This document shows, piece by piece, positions 1-13,644 of a stretch of 64,000 nucleotides of DNA. The position numbers were made by a program, and so were the translations under genes. Positions within the stretch are counted from its first letter, which is position 1, and every line of letters starts with the position of its first letter. The DNA is from Epiperipatus broadwayi. Its lineage: Eukaryota > Onychophora > Udeonychophora > Euonychophora > Peripatidae. The notes under the pieces are model-generated. The model was not told the origin of the DNA, searched no databases, and saw nothing but the letters and a program-made list of their open reading frames with translations. The stretch spans positions 2,062,224 to 2,126,223 of the forward strand of contig JAQFVV010006336.1 in the NCBI GenBank assembly GCA_028023455.1, in the 5' to 3' direction.

Positions 1-1955
1 CTATATCCATCTCCACCTTACTGATTCATCACTCCATCATCCTCACATCCATAGGTCTATTACACTATTATTTCTTTTACTATTAAATTTTCCCTTATGC
101 TAGCTCATTTCTCCCATTATAATCTCTTCTCAGGGTTTTTAGAACAATAAGGTGTGGAGTTCAAACAAGCAGTGATAGATTATTGGTGATAAACACCCCT
201 CTCATGATCACCTCCAAGGTGATCTTGGGCTGTCTTTAATGTAGTTTAATGTCTATTTACATTAAAGCTCGAATAATTTAAGCTTATCAAATCTTTTAGA
301 AAATAAAATGATAAACATATTCACAATTAAAGTAAAATTATAAAGAAGTGCGTCTAGAGAAGTGTTTGAATACAACCGATAGGAAAAGAATTTATGCCCA
401 CCATCTGCATCCACTACCACTCAATAACCATCCTTATTCATAATTTATATTTCAACTATATTAAATTATTAGGTAATCTGGAGTATTGCCATGCTACATA
501 AGCTCGGTAAATTAACCATTTTAAATAAATTTTATCGGATATTATTTATGAAAATGATGATTCAACTATTAATAATAATATATTGATGTATGATTGGATT
601 TGAGATATCTAGATAATAATAACCCACAAAACATTGAGACGTACGCAAATTTTATTTAAAGCAAATAACAAATTTTATTAACATACTACAATTCAGTACA
701 TAATATATACATTCACTTGATGACTCACATGGTTTTCTCCTGTTCTACAATCATATTATGATATAAAAACAAACTAAATAATAAATATTACTACATCAAT
801 AGATAATATCAAGAGGTTTTAAAATATAAATATTCATTTTTAATTATTAGGGAACCACAATTACCATGGAGTAATATTAACATAAGACAGTTAAAATATT
901 ATATACTTGCACATCTATTATATTTTTGTTCTCATTTTATCCCAGATATAGCGAACATTAAATTCCTCCCCCCAATGTTTAATGCTTTTAGTTACTGATT
1001 TGTTTCTAAGGGTAATGCTTCCAATAATAAAATTTAATAATTTTATTTAATGATTTTAATCTTATATTCCTCGCCCTATGCTAACAATAGAGATATTTTA
1101 TGTATGGTGGGACTAAGTTAATTTTGGTTACTTTCAAATGTCAATGAATCGGTATCTAGCTCAATCATTATCATACGTGCATACACACTATATTCATGTT
1201 CCTATGACAATAATAATAATATTAGCAATATTACCTTTCCAGTGAAGATCTCAGCTGGCTGCAGATATATTTATTAAATAATTTCAGATACGCATTGCTT
1301 ACACATTCATAGGTTTTATTTAACCCTTAAGTTGAATATTTATTGACGTTATTACTCTTGGCTCTTATTGATAAATTAAAATGTATCAACAAAACAATGT
1401 TCAAGTACACCAATCACACACATAATACCCGCACTCATTCAGACATCAAATTGAATTTGTGACCCTGTATTCAACATTTATAAGTAATGCTTAGTAATAG
1501 CTAGATTTCATACACATGTAAGGAATATCAACATTAACATGAGGCAGGCAGTGACCCGAATAAGAGAAAACCTTTTCACTAAGGTTGAGATATGCTAGGA
1601 TTTTTATCGCTAGTCATATAAGGGAGACTTGGGTTTATCTATCATCTCTGGCCATCAACAAAGAAATCATCTCATGGTGTAGAGTACAACTAAGTGGGTA
1701 AACTCTTCCACTGTGTTTAAATACTTTATAAATATAGTATAAATATCTTAGGGAGTTAGCTAAACTATGATTGCACTAGCTTGGTGGTGACACATTGTCC
1801 ACCCACATATATACAGGTCTAACATCAATTTGTACAAGTAAAACTTTTATATCTACATTACTTTTGTGAAATAGTACACTAGAACATGAGCCAATAATAT
1901 TTCAAAGCCTTAATTAGCTTGTATCTAGCTTTAACTTTATTTAATTTTATGATAA
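1..1955. other. AT-rich intergenic DNA, no gene seen
   Basis: No long open frame, RNA gene or recognisable element is visible on either strand. The stretch is A/T homopolymer-rich with scattered less AT-rich patches (about 110-400 and 1500-1820) that show no codon structure. It may be an old intergenic region or intron. Confidence 0.5.
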
Positions 1956-2185
1956 TAATAATATTTAAACAGCATTAAACTGTTGCACATGTGCTTTGGA
2001 TTTTAAATATAAAATGAATGAATACTAACACTTCAACCACATGATAAGGTCTAGACTTTATCATGTGGTTGAAGTGTTAGTATTTATTCAGACTTTATCA
2101 TGTGGTTGAAGTGTTAGTATTCATTCATTTTATATTTAAAATCCAAAGCACATGTGCAACAGTTTAATGCTGTTTAAATATTATT
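1956..2185. repeat. Perfect 91-bp inverted repeat (hairpin)
   Basis: The left arm (about 1956-2046) and right arm (about 2095-2185) are exact reverse complements for roughly 91 bases. The arms include the segments cacatgtgctttgg and ccaaagcacatgtg. Between them lies an extra partial right-arm copy (about 2056-2092, ctttatcatgtggttgaag), so the inner third is present twice in the same orientation. There is no coding content. It could be a recent MITE or foldback insertion, a replication-slippage palindrome, or a fold-back assembly artefact. The arms have no differences, whereas other repeats in the window are 3-35% diverged. Confidence 0.9.
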
Positions 2186-2189
2186 GTTT

Positions 2190-2840
2190 ATAAAAAAAAC
2201 ATTGCACTATATAAAATAATTAACTTGATAATAATAATAAGAAATAAGCAATAAAATTTCAAAACTACTTCTTTGCACTTTTATGGATAATGATGATATT
2301 TTAGCCCAACATTCATGCAACCTTCATAAATGTAGCATTAGGTCTAAGCACTCGACAAAATCCCTGATTTGATTAAAAAAAAAAATTCCCACATCAATAT
2401 CTCTCACTGTTATCATAAAAAATGTAAAGCATTTAAAACAAGTCACATACGGAATGATTTGACATTAATTTTATCTATTCCCAAAATAATAATAATAATA
2501 ATGAAAGCATTTAATAGGAACATACATGGATTAATTTTAAATAGATATATATGATAAATAATAAAAAACAAAAAAAATTATTTTCCTTTTTCTTTTTTTA
2601 AATTAAATGTTCTACATTAACAACAACAATAATAAAAATATACTTAATAGTTCTTCGGAAATGTCCTTTAGATTTCCGATTTCCATTTTTCCTGTTTTTC
2701 CTTTCTTTGGCCAGTTTGTGTACACATATGATATTATGTTGAAAGAGTCCTTATGATAGAGTTGGATTCCTATGCCAAAAGGTATAACATTTTTATGCTG
2801 CTAAACATATTTCCTCCAAAGGGCTAATAACAAATTAGCT
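2190..2840. other. AT-rich spacer
   Basis: Short A/T runs and trinucleotide ATA/ATT tracts. A 61-codon open frame at 2369-2554 has low-complexity Lys/Ile/Asn composition and no domain signature; it is read as chance. Confidence 0.45.
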
Positions 2841-3045
2841 CCAGTTTGGATAGTGATTTTGAAAAAAACAGTTCTGCTTGCAGTTTTGTAAGAGTTGGCC
2901 AGAAGAGGTTTTAATATTTTAAGCAGTGACCAACTAGGCCAACTGCAAAGTCTAGGTAATGATTTTTGAAGAGAACAGCCTGGATAGTGATTTTAAAGAA
3001 AACAGTTTGGCTTGCGGTTTTATAAGAGTTAGCAGAAGAGCTAGC
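2841..3045. repeat. Two copies of a ~67-bp unit, 138 bp apart
   Basis: The unit at 2841-2907 (ggatagtgattttgaaa, then cttgcagttttgtaagag) recurs at 2979-3045 (ggatagtgattttaaag, then cttgcggttttataagag). A further partial echo (ggctccagtattttgtgaag) follows near 3055. This is a diverged short tandem array. No function is visible. Confidence 0.7.
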
Positions 3046-3130
3046 TATAAAGTTGGCTCCAGTATTTTGTGAAGAGTTGGTAACTGTAGCAGAAAATGAC
3101 CATAGTAAAACTAGCCACAAAGATGGCTAG

Positions 3131-5085
3131 AATAATTATCAAGAGAACTGCCATGAGGATGTAAGAAGGCAAGATAGTAGACTGTTTTCCTTAGCAGTTT
3201 AAATTTACATGGAGAAAACGGGTCAAGATTCTTTGTAATTCATAGTCTTAAAAGTGTTCTGGAAAACAGCTTGCTGACCTGAAACTTACAAAATCCGAGT
3301 ATAAGTGAAACTGACTACAGAAAAGAGAAAGCTGACAATACCTGAATTATATACTTTTACCTGAGGATGAAAACAAACCTGGATTGACCAAAAAACAACT
3401 TTCCCCCCAAAAAAAACACCAGCTTAATAAAAAAGTAGTTATAGTATACTGCTGTGTCTACATATGTGAAGAGAAGCACAAATAAACTTGCATACAAAAG
3501 TGAGTTGTTTTTCAATAATTCATTTGATAGACATTTTAAATGTATATTTTTAAATTTAAAGACATTTATAATCAGTTAAGAAATAACCTAATAAAAGCTT
3601 TCTAACCTCTGAAAATTGACTATATATTTAAAAAAATAAATAAAAGAAAGCTATAATAGAATTTGATAAACTGATTTTTTTTTAATATTGATACATACAT
3701 ATATATGTAAATTTTATGTATATTCAAAATGAAATTATTAATTATAAAAGTATTGTTATTTATTATTTGACAAATTTAAATTTGTTAATTTTCTGTGCAA
3801 TTCTATATGTGTGTTGTAGTAAACCTGGCATAAGTATTTGTATTATTTAAAATATAATTTAAAAGCTTAATCGTGTATTTTTTTTTTGTAGCAAATCAAA
3901 TAGGTTATTTCACGCACACACATGTATATGTGTGTATATTGTCAATTATAACATATTTGTAAAATTTAATCAATTTTTGTTATCATTGAATATCAATCAA
4001 AATAAATTAATTGTATATGTAAACTATAGTAATAACTTGAATTGTAACATGTAATTTTGTAAATTAATGTAACAATTTAAATTTTGAATAGTAATTATGT
4101 AAATCACAAATGTAATAATTATTTTATGTTTAATTGAAATGTCTTCATCATATATTATAAAACGCATGTCTGTGTAAAGATATATGTATGCGTTTATAGA
4201 TACCCATTAAGAAATAATGCAGTTATTGTAATAACTTGAATTTTATAGTAATCTTGCAAATTACAGAGGGATGATTTTATTATTGTGTATCTTTCAAAAT
4301 CAAAACCCTTATAAGACTTTAATCATTTATTTATTTTTTTGTTATTAATAAACCTGTATTTAATTGTTAAAAATAGTTTCCATCATCTCTTGGTCACATA
4401 CAGTAATAGAGCTTGTGTTCTCAGAGCTAGATTTGAGCACGGGATGAATATATAAATGAGGATGTGTATTTAGTGCTTTGGGGCATCCAGAGATGATCAA
4501 TCATCATCCTGGTTAGTGCAAAAGAGGATACACTTTAAAGCCTATGCACTATATTTTATTTTTAATTTAGTCTTATTAAAAGTTAAGTTTATAGTTGGCC
4601 AGTACATGTGGCCAGAGCATTGATGATGATCAGCATGTTTTAAATGTCCCAGCCTTATTGTTTTGATTTCTGATTATTGTGTATTTTAATGGATGGGCAC
4701 TAAGCTGGTGCATCCAAGTCATGTTTAAACAATTGCCCAAATGGCAAAGGCTTAATAGTTAGCCTGGTCTACAGAAGACCCATTTTCCGATCCAGTCACA
4801 AGGTTGACTGTTGATTTATATGTTTTATTGTACTTATTTTTTTCAAATGATAATAGTGGTGGTTAATTATGCTTGTAGTTACTCTTCTGAGTTAGCTGGC
4901 TGCTCTCGCAATGTTCACATAGTTTCTTTAATCTCATACTCTTATATCTTTAAATATTTACTTATAGATAATTTTTCAAATTATTAATATTTGTATTTCA
5001 TTAAATGGACTGTGAGTGCTGATGTTTCCATCACCCCAGTTCAATTCTACTTTCCACCAACTTCTCACTCACCCCTTCCCATTAC
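3131..5085. other. AT-rich spacer, slightly less AT-rich at 4380-4800
   Basis: No gene is supported. The patch 4380-4800 has more balanced composition (for example ggccagtacatgtggccag near 4598) but frames are broken and no repeat partner is evident in the window. It could be old repeat or unique intergenic sequence. Confidence 0.4.
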
Positions 5086-5086
5086 A

Positions 5087-5123
<37 letters not shown>

Positions 5124-5133
5124 GTCATGGTTA

Positions 5134-5169
<36 letters not shown>

Positions 5170-5180
5170 TAACCATGACT
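5086..5180. repeat. TA microsatellite with palindromic flank
   Basis: After cccattacaata comes a TA tract, then agtcatggttagaa at 5123-5136, a second TA tract, and the exact reverse complement ttctaaccatgact at 5167-5180. The whole 5123-5180 block is therefore a perfect palindrome around TA repeats and could extrude as a cruciform. The 67-codon frame over it is microsatellite translation. Confidence 0.9.
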
Positions 5181-5222
5181 GTGCATCTTCACTTCCAGAT
5201 AATATATGATATGAAATAAAAT

Positions 5223-8200
5223 GGGTTCTAGCTCAGTTAATAATTAATAAATAAAATATTCAGCATTAAAATTAAAATGTTTTACTAGCTCAAATTTAAA
5301 ATATGAATAAGGTTCAGTTTATAAAAATAAATTAAATAAATATTTAATATTTTCATGAGACTTGAAGTGAAAATACAGGTGACAAGATAAATTACATCGA
5401 GCCAATATCCTACAGGATACTACCTCAATGGCATAAGAACACTATCCCCCCTTATTACTATTTCAAATAACAAACTCATAGTATTCTTACGACTTTAATA
5501 ACTTCTACTCACTAAGATTAAGTTAATAATTACATCTTAATCTTCTATTTGTAATAATCTAGCTCAATAAAAAAATCTCAGGTTCATAAATTGTTCTAAG
5601 TTAATAAAAAAAAATACGGTAGTAAAATATGAGAAGGGAATTTTATGTCATAATCTACTACACTGAAACTAATAATACATAATATTCTTCATTGTTTAAC
5701 TACTACTGGATATCTTTTCTTTTATTATAATTTTATTACCATAATAAAATAATACAATAATTTTATATAATATTTTATCTTCATGTAATGATATAATAAA
5801 TATGTGGTAGCATATGATAATCTGATAAACAAAGGATGTGTGTCAACTGATAGCATATAATTCAGTATACTATTGTAATAACTGATTTATGACCAATAAA
5901 ACAATGTAAAATTATAATTATTTAATTAAAAGAATACCAATAAATATTTAAATTCTTAAATAATTCTCTATCTTTTTGTGCAAAATTATATATTTGTTTC
6001 AATTATTATGAATATATCGTGATTTCATGCAGTGAAGTGGAGAAATAAACAATCAAGACACAAAAATTTTGAAAACAAATTTTAACAAAGTTTATTAACA
6101 ACAACAAATAAAATAAACAATTTATGTACACTATTTACAGTGGATATCCTTATTTTATTCTTACATTTTTATCTACTAAGTTATATAAAAATAATTTATA
6201 GTTTAGTTATATCTTTATTTATACTTAAGACAAAATAAAAAAAATGTTACTATTTGGTTTCTCATTATGGTTAACTTATTATAAATATATTTACTTATTA
6301 GCAAAATATTTCATCCTTAATATTATTAAACTATCTTATTTTTAAAAACATTCATAAAAAAACATTCTACAGAAAAACAAAATTAACTTTATAATGAGTA
6401 TGGATTTCTCAAAATATTAAAAAATTTCATCTTGCAAAGTCAAAGATGTTACATAAAATATTCATCCAAAATTCAGTACTAGATTTTAGTATTTTATCAC
6501 ACGGTGTTTACTAATCATAACATATTCTTATTTAGCCTTACTTTAGTATGATATAAGTGTAATAATCAATATATTCCTGTTATTCAATAAACAAACAAAA
6601 AAATATACTATGCATATTCCCTACATTTATTGTATATTATTGTATTTAAAAATATGCAATACTTATTTTTCTCTTAAAAAAAATAATAATAAAGCATTTA
6701 AAAATAATTAACATTTCAAAGAAAACATTTTGTTTAGATACTCTATTCCAAAATTTATATTTCATTTCCGAAATAAAATTCAAAATATATTCTATGATTC
6801 TTTTCTTTCCTTAGGATTCATTGGACCTTCAATTTCAAGTTATAAAATTCCATTCCTTCTTAGCAAATAAACCAATCTTATACAAAACGATAGCATAACC
6901 TAAGTTCTAAATTATTTATTATTTCTTTTAAAAATATCTTACTGAACGATGCAGTTACATAAAATAAAGATAGTGAAATAGATGTATAGGATTTAAGGAA
7001 GAAAGCTATAGTATCACTCATAATATATCTCAAAATCATGGCACAGTGAAAAGAGGTATAACCTTTACCTGTCTAATAACCTCTAATACATGAACGATGT
7101 TAAAGCTATTTTTTCAGCTTTATTAGAACATCAAATATTTAAAGAAATATAAAAACACTGTCCAAATAAAATGTGTACTAGTCATAGGGCTTTGTTAACT
7201 ATGCTGATATCCACACAAAGACTAAATATTATTTCTATTCCTTATCATATCCTATTTCTTAAAAACATCATCTTGGTTTCCTGTTCACTAAGTACTTCCA
7301 AGCCACTATCTCAACATTATTTCTCAAGATTTTCCACATCTTACATCGATAAATAACTATCTGTATTTACAAAAACAATAAATAAAATTCACTGATAATT
7401 TTAAAACAATCTAGCTGTTCCATAAGAAAAGTCTGTCTACTTCATCATTCTGTATGTTTAATCATATACAATCTAACTAGACAATATTTGAATATCCAAT
7501 AACATGAAAAGTTTTAAAAGAATCACATAATTATTTGTTATTATGTTGGATTACATCAAATATATAAAAAATCGTCATATGCATATTTTCAAATCAATCC
7601 TATCTCATAATGTTTTTTAAAATGTTGTATGAAATGCGTTACATATAATAAAAAAAACTTTTACACTTCATTCTTATGATTCATAGATGATCTAAAAAAA
7701 CAAAAAATATACATTATAAATTATTAATAGTCATTATTATTACCAAAATAACCTTTATCTGGTCATCATATTCAGTAGGCTTCTTCATCCACTAGATACC
7801 GATCATTGCAAACATAAAGAAATATACATTCATACACTTTATTTTAAAATATATTCTTATCTAAATTATTAGATTATTCCATTATAAAATTTTATATCAT
7901 CAACAAATTAATGTTTTATGTTTTCCTAATCTTATAAAAAAAAAATTTAGATTTAAACTAGGTTAATAAAATAAAAGGAATCAAAACTATAATTACATAT
8001 TTTCTTGACAATAGTTCCTGATAAAAGTTTCCTTCTTAGTATTTTCTTGACAATTCACTTCCTGATAAAAGTTTCCTTCTTAGTACATTTAAACTTTTGT
8101 TTGATATTTTTTTTATATATCACTTTTTTTTTATAAAAAAAACTTCAAGTACTTTTAAACAAATGTTTTCTAAATACATTTTAAACAATTCTAAGACTGG

Positions 8201-9890
8201 AGGTTTTAATATCAAAAATGCTTCTGTAACATATTCTCCTGGGTTCTTTCTTTAACTTTTGAAAATATATATATATATTTTAAAAATGTTACCTTCAGAA
8301 AGAATATAACATTTTACTCCTTTTGATATAATATTATATAGAACGATTCATAAGATATAATTGTCTTATTACTATTTTAAAAAATAAATCTTGGAAAAAC
8401 TTATCTAAATAATAATGCATCTCCAATTTTTCCTTTTTAAACAGAAAATAACTTTCCACTGTATCAGTATAATGTCCGGGTTTTTATGCACCAAAACAGT
8501 TCTCCGGTGAAGCATTAATAAAGCTGTATCAAAATATTCCAAAACATTTTTATATTATTAGAATTTATATCCATTTTTTTCCACAGTATATCCATCTTTT
8601 CATTGTGAAGTTTAGGTCAAATTTCAGATAAAATAATCCTGGAAAGTACTTTAAAAAATTAGAAAATCATTTTCAAGAAATTCCCAAATATATTTTATTT
8701 TAAACTCTCTTTTGCAAAATACTTTTCAAATAATATCAATTAGTTTTTTTTTTGCAAATAAAACTATAAGAAAGTACTAAAAAAATTAACTAAAATAAAA
8801 ATTTTAAAGTACTATTTCTTCGATAGCTACTAATATACCTTTCTCTGGTTTCAATCCATTTTTAATCTCCTCTGATACCCCCCGTGCAATTCACATTTAT
8901 AGTTTGTAAGAATACTTCATTTGATTGGTTGATTCTTACTTTAGCTTGAGAACAAATTTACATATTTTCAATTTTTTACAGAATTAAATCTTTAAAATAA
9001 AAATTTATGACGTAATAACTCAAAATATTATTTAAAATACTACTTTTAAATCAATTATTACTTTATCAAAATTCTTTAAACATTTAAAATAACTTTTAAA
9101 ATAATTTTAATAACTTATTCCATTCTTAATATTCCATTTATCTAGTTTTATTTAAACAAAATATTTAATTTTTATTATATCTGTATTTGTCTTTATTACA
9201 TTACTTAAAACATTACATATGGTAGTTAATTTAATATTTAATATTTGCTTTATGCTAGGTAATAATTCTATCCAATTCTATAATGCAATTTTAAAATATT
9301 TCAAACTTTGTTACTTTAAATACAAACAAGCATGTGTGTGAAAGTATGTAATATACAAGTCACATGATCAATAACTTTGACAGACGATTTTTAATCTATT
9401 TCTCTGCCCAGATTTATAAAATTGATACACTTATTATATTTAATAATATAATTATAAAAATTTGGAAAAATAATTTAAAATATAGAATTAAATACAATTC
9501 TCACTATCATAAAGTTTATTTTTAAATTGTACGATATTAATTTTGATTATTAAATATGACTTTATAAATTTAAAATATAACATTTATTACTATAAGTTTT
9601 AAACTATTAAAATCGAACTTTTTTAAATATACTTTTAATATTTGTAGCTGAGTTATTTATTATGGCCAGCTTTTACAACCATATGCAACAATATTTTAAG
9701 CTTTACTTAACTACTTTTAAATGATTCGTTATAATTTTATATACTACGTATTTGCTTTAGCTTCAAATTGTACTTTATAATATAATTAACTTAATACGAT
9801 TACCATATTAAAAGAATATATTCTAAAATTTAAAATTTTTAGTAATTGACTGAGATGGACTATTACTGACCTATAGAAAAGGGCACAATA
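5223..9890. mobile_element. Long dispersed repeat, copy A
   Basis: This 4.7-kb block is homologous from end to end with 19112-23420. Shared landmarks in the same order: gggttctagctc at the left border; ggcataagaacactatcc near 5434; a ttttattaacaacaa/caattt block near 6090; a tagggctttgttaacta segment near 7184; catcatcttggtttcc near 7267; and ctatagaaaagggcacaata at the right border, which abuts a TA tract. Stops are dense in all frames, so if it ever coded for protein the frame is lost. Similarity is patchy, with many indels, so insertion is old. Class is not recognised: no terminal inverted repeat, LTR or RT motif was found. It may be a decayed non-autonomous element or a LINE read in either direction. 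Confidence 0.75.
7999..8083. repeat. Tandem duplication of a ~42-bp unit
   Basis: tattttcttgacaat...cctgataaaagtttcc (7999-8039) is immediately repeated at 8040-8083 with one small indel. It lies inside dispersed repeat copy A and no equivalent doubling was noticed in copy B, so it probably arose after the copies separated. Confidence 0.85.
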
Positions 9891-9898
9891 TATATATT

Positions 9899-9938
<40 letters not shown>
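9886..9938. repeat. TA then TG microsatellite
   Basis: An ATATAT tract with an interruption followed by about 14 TG units. It adjoins the right border of dispersed repeat copy A. Confidence 0.9.
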
Positions 9939-9942
<4 letters not shown>

Positions 9943-11580
9943 CACTAGTGAATAGTGCTGCATGTTTCATAATTTTTTAAGAGGTTATGGTTGGTTTGAG
10001 ATTTTTAAAACAAAATTGTAAAAAATAAGAATACTGTAGGGTCATTTATTAGTAAATGATCAGATTGAATTTCACAAAAGAAATAGGTAAAGTTTTGATA
10101 GATGAAATATTAGTACTAACATGTTTGGGGAGTTTTTTTTAAGGGAAGCAAATTGCCAAAAGACAAAGCATTGTTTCATCTGGTTATTTAAAAAAATATA
10201 AGAGTTCTAATAGTTGAAGAGTGAATAGGAAAGAGAGAGGGTAAAATTAACTGGGTAAAAGTTTAAAATTAGAGTTCTCTCTTATCATAAACTTAAAGAG
10301 AAAAAAGTGTATGTGTGTGTAAAATGAAAATTGAGTTAAAATATGAAACGAAGGAATATAAACTTAAATCCACTTAAAAATTTCTCAGCCAATAGGCTGA
10401 AAAGGGTAAATAATAACTACAAATTGCAGTAAATGAAAATAATGGAAGATCGTTCAAGATAGTATTTTATCCAAAGGTTAATCTATGAAGAATGTGGATT
10501 GAAACACAATGGGAATGTGATTAATAAAGTTTGTAGATTAATTAAACCAGATCAAAGTGATATCTAGCGAAACAATAAAGAGAAGTCTATAAAGTGACTG
10601 GAAAATCCATTCATTATTATTCTTCATTATTTATGCATATTAATCATTAATATTAAGATATTACAACTGTATAGTGCCAGCATATTTATATTGCTACCAT
10701 GGAAGAGTTTCCAGACAACAGAAAATGGAGAAAGCTACTAGCATCCCCAGCATGTGAGCAGGTGTCTTAAATTTACCAACTAACCATCTAACATTATGTA
10801 TGATAGACAGTCACTGGTGTATGTACCAGTCTTCAGTCCCAGTCCTCCAGAACACAAAGTCCTCCATCTAGAAGTCATGCAGATATAGTGATCTGAACAG
10901 TCAAGGATTATCTATCTCAGTGAACATATAAAGTAAGCCAGAAGCCAAAACTATTAGTGAAGTCAAAAAACCCAACTGATTGATAACCAATGCAGCAAGA
11001 AAAGATGAGGAGTCATATCTTTCAGAGTGTAAAGTGCAAAAATTCTAGGTAACTATGAACTTTTTTATTCCCATTTATAAACTGATTTGTGTTCAAATAA
11101 AAGAACTTTGTTGAACTTTAATAGCTATAGCAATCTTTAAGTGTCTTCACTAATTCATTATATAGAATTAATCATAATATGTGCATGCATACTTAATTTT
11201 CTCATAATGTATTTTAATATTTGCAAAGCTTCCCATTGAGTAATGAATTTTATATGTTAATGTGTGTGTACATATTTAGATTTAAATGTTTTAAGTATAG
11301 TATTATTTATTATCATATATCTTAACTAGGAGTGTGTTTAAGCAAAATTATAATGTTCTTTTATTATAATAATTTTATTACATTTTTTGTACTTAGAAGT
11401 ATTTTAAATAAACCATTTGTTTGTTAATTAATGTTTGGTCAGTTCTCTTTGATAATTATGCCACTAATAGATAGTCTATAGTTAAATATAAGCATTAAGC
11501 AATATATATAGTTTGTCTCCATTATACTTAAATAAAGAGCTAGGTAGGGATTAATCAAGCACTAAATGGTATACCTGTCA
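9939..11580. other. Unassigned intergenic DNA
   Basis: Mostly A-rich spacer. The patch 10680-10990 is less AT-rich (gaagagtttccagacaac, cagtcttcagtcccagtcc) and could be a remnant of an old repeat or processed sequence, but its frames are broken and I do not recognise it. No splice-bounded exon is convincing. Confidence 0.4.
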
Positions 11581-11589
11581 TCTAAACAT

Positions 11590-11720
11590 GCTAATGATAA
11601 CTTATCATTAGCTGGTGCCTGAGGTTTTACCGCAAAACAATTAAAATGCTGTGGATGGCAGGGGTTCAAATTTAGCAGGTGAGAAATTCTATAGCCTGGA
11701 AATGTGGCCACAAGTTATAC
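11590..11720 (+). mobile_element. Possible tRNA-derived SINE fragment
   Basis: A sequence resembling a Pol III A box (ttagctggtgcctgagg, about 11608-11624) is followed about 50 bases later by a B-box-like ggggttcaaattta (11661-11674). The order and spacing suit a tRNA-derived SINE head, but no target duplication or tail was identified and the match is weak. Confidence 0.3.
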
Positions 11721-12182
11721 TTTAAATAGCCTCGGTCTCATTGTAGATGCCATTGGTCTTATCCACCTTCTGTATTTGACTTCTCCACTTGAAGGGCTGG
11801 TTTGCTAAGATAGTGAATGTGCAGCTCAAGATTTAATTGTAAATTCATAATCAGAGTGATTTTTTCCACCCAGTTCAATTGGCTTTTGTACATGAGTTCT
11901 GAATTGTTGTAAGTTACTAGCAATTATAAACATAATCAAAATAGAATTAAAAGTTTTAAAATAAAATTTTTAAGAAACACTAAATTGCATCATTATAAAT
12001 ATAAAAGTGGTGTACAGTGTAGAAAGAGAAGGTACCAAAGCAAACAAGTAATAATGAATCTAAAATGAAAAAAAAAGAGTATAAAGAGATAAATATTTTA
12101 GGCAGATTGTGTATTGAAGACAAAGTAAAGACAGCAAAGACTAAGTGGATTGGAGGTGGTTGCAAGCTTAAGTTAAGAAAAA

Positions 12183-12989
12183 ATATTTGAAATAGAAATA
12201 AAGAGAAATAAGTAAAAAATACATAAAAACATTGGCAAAACTAGAAAGTATTAGCAATCTGGGTCAAGTACAGAGAAAATGGAAATGATGATAAAAGAAT
12301 TAAGACAGTGAAGGTTGAAAAATAGGACAGTACAAAAAGAGGATAAGAAAAGGCATGATAACAATAGAAGAAATGTGGAAAAGCTAGTAAATAGAATAGA
12401 AAGGTTAAAAAATAAACAGAAAAGCATAAGAACATGAACACATATAGATAGAGTTAATGCAGTGAATCAGTTGTTAAAAATAAAAACGTTTTTGGAGTAT
12501 ATGGAGAGGCCCCAAAGGAACATCATGATAGTCTGGAATGTTTATTTTATGCTGAATAAATTAAATGAAGTAGCCACGGTCACTATAGCTCACAATCACA
12601 TAAATTCTGTTTGGGACTTGTTAACTCAAAACCAGCAACATTTGGAGAATGCAAACAGTTATTACTGATGAAAAATTGGGGGGAGGGAAATGAATATTAG
12701 GAAAATATTAAACACCAGATGATACAGGACAAATGGTGATATGGGGAACTATTCATCACATTTTCCACTGACAGATGGCAAAATTAATATCGATCATGGC
12801 ATATCTTTTATCAGATTGGGAAATAATACAATAGTTAGATGTAACTTTCATAAGGATATAGAGCAAATGGTAATTGGAATAAAACAGGAGATGTTGGAGC
12901 AGATGGCCCAAGTACTTAGGGCACTGGACAACAGTAGGCAGATTAGAAAGAATAGGGACAAGGAATATAAATTTTCAGAAATAAATTAA
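12183..12989 (+). pseudogene. Broken reading frame of unknown origin
   Basis: One frame is nearly open from about 12183 to 12989, interrupted by roughly seven stops; the longest open pieces are 12462-12668 (68 codons) and 12741-12989 (82 codons) in the same phase. The N-terminal part is Lys/Arg/Asn-rich and may be coiled coil (RRNVEKLVNRIERLKN). The C-terminal part has mixed, protein-like composition (HGISFIRLGNNTIVR, then QEMLEQMAQVLRALDN, likely helical). I do not recognise the family; a retroelement gag-like remnant is one guess. The same-phase continuity across stops suggests a decayed gene rather than chance. Confidence 0.35.
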
Positions 12990-13644
12990 TGAAAGAGCAG
13001 CATGAAATATTATGCTTTCAAAAGCAGTTAGAATAAGAAAGGTAGCAAAGGAGAGATTGAAGGGAAAGACAAAATAAGTTTTTTCAAATATTTTAATAAT
13101 TATAAAGGCATATCAGATATTAAAGAATAATTTGATAGATTTATTACAATTTTACATTTGTCCATTCACATTAAAAAAAAAAAAACTTAAAAAAATAATT
13201 TATTCATTTTTTGAACAATTGTTGATGATGTTTATGGTCTGTTGTTCTTAATTACAAGTCAGATTTTAAATATTAAAAAAGATCAAATGTGATTTTTAGA
13301 ATATTATTTATTTATAAAATTAAATTAAAAAGAAATCAAATTTTTATTGAGTTTTGGTATAAAATAAAGGTTTTATAAATAGAAATAAAAAGTTGGCCAT
13401 TTTCAAAAACTCTCACCAGATGGACCACTAAAAATGAGAATCTGAAAAGATTAAATATATGATTAATTTTTACTTTTATATCAAATACATTCATATTTAA
13501 AGAATATTTTATCTCATACAGAAGATTGGTACAAAAGTACATAACTTAAACTCTGGTAATAACTTTATTATTTAATTTTGAACATTTTTATTTTTATCTA
13601 TTTAACATAACTTTAAGTACATGGGATTTAAATTAAGATTTTCA

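Noticed and set aside
5016-5219. 67-codon open frame
   Set aside because: Mostly Tyr-Ile from TA repeats plus flanks; no domain.
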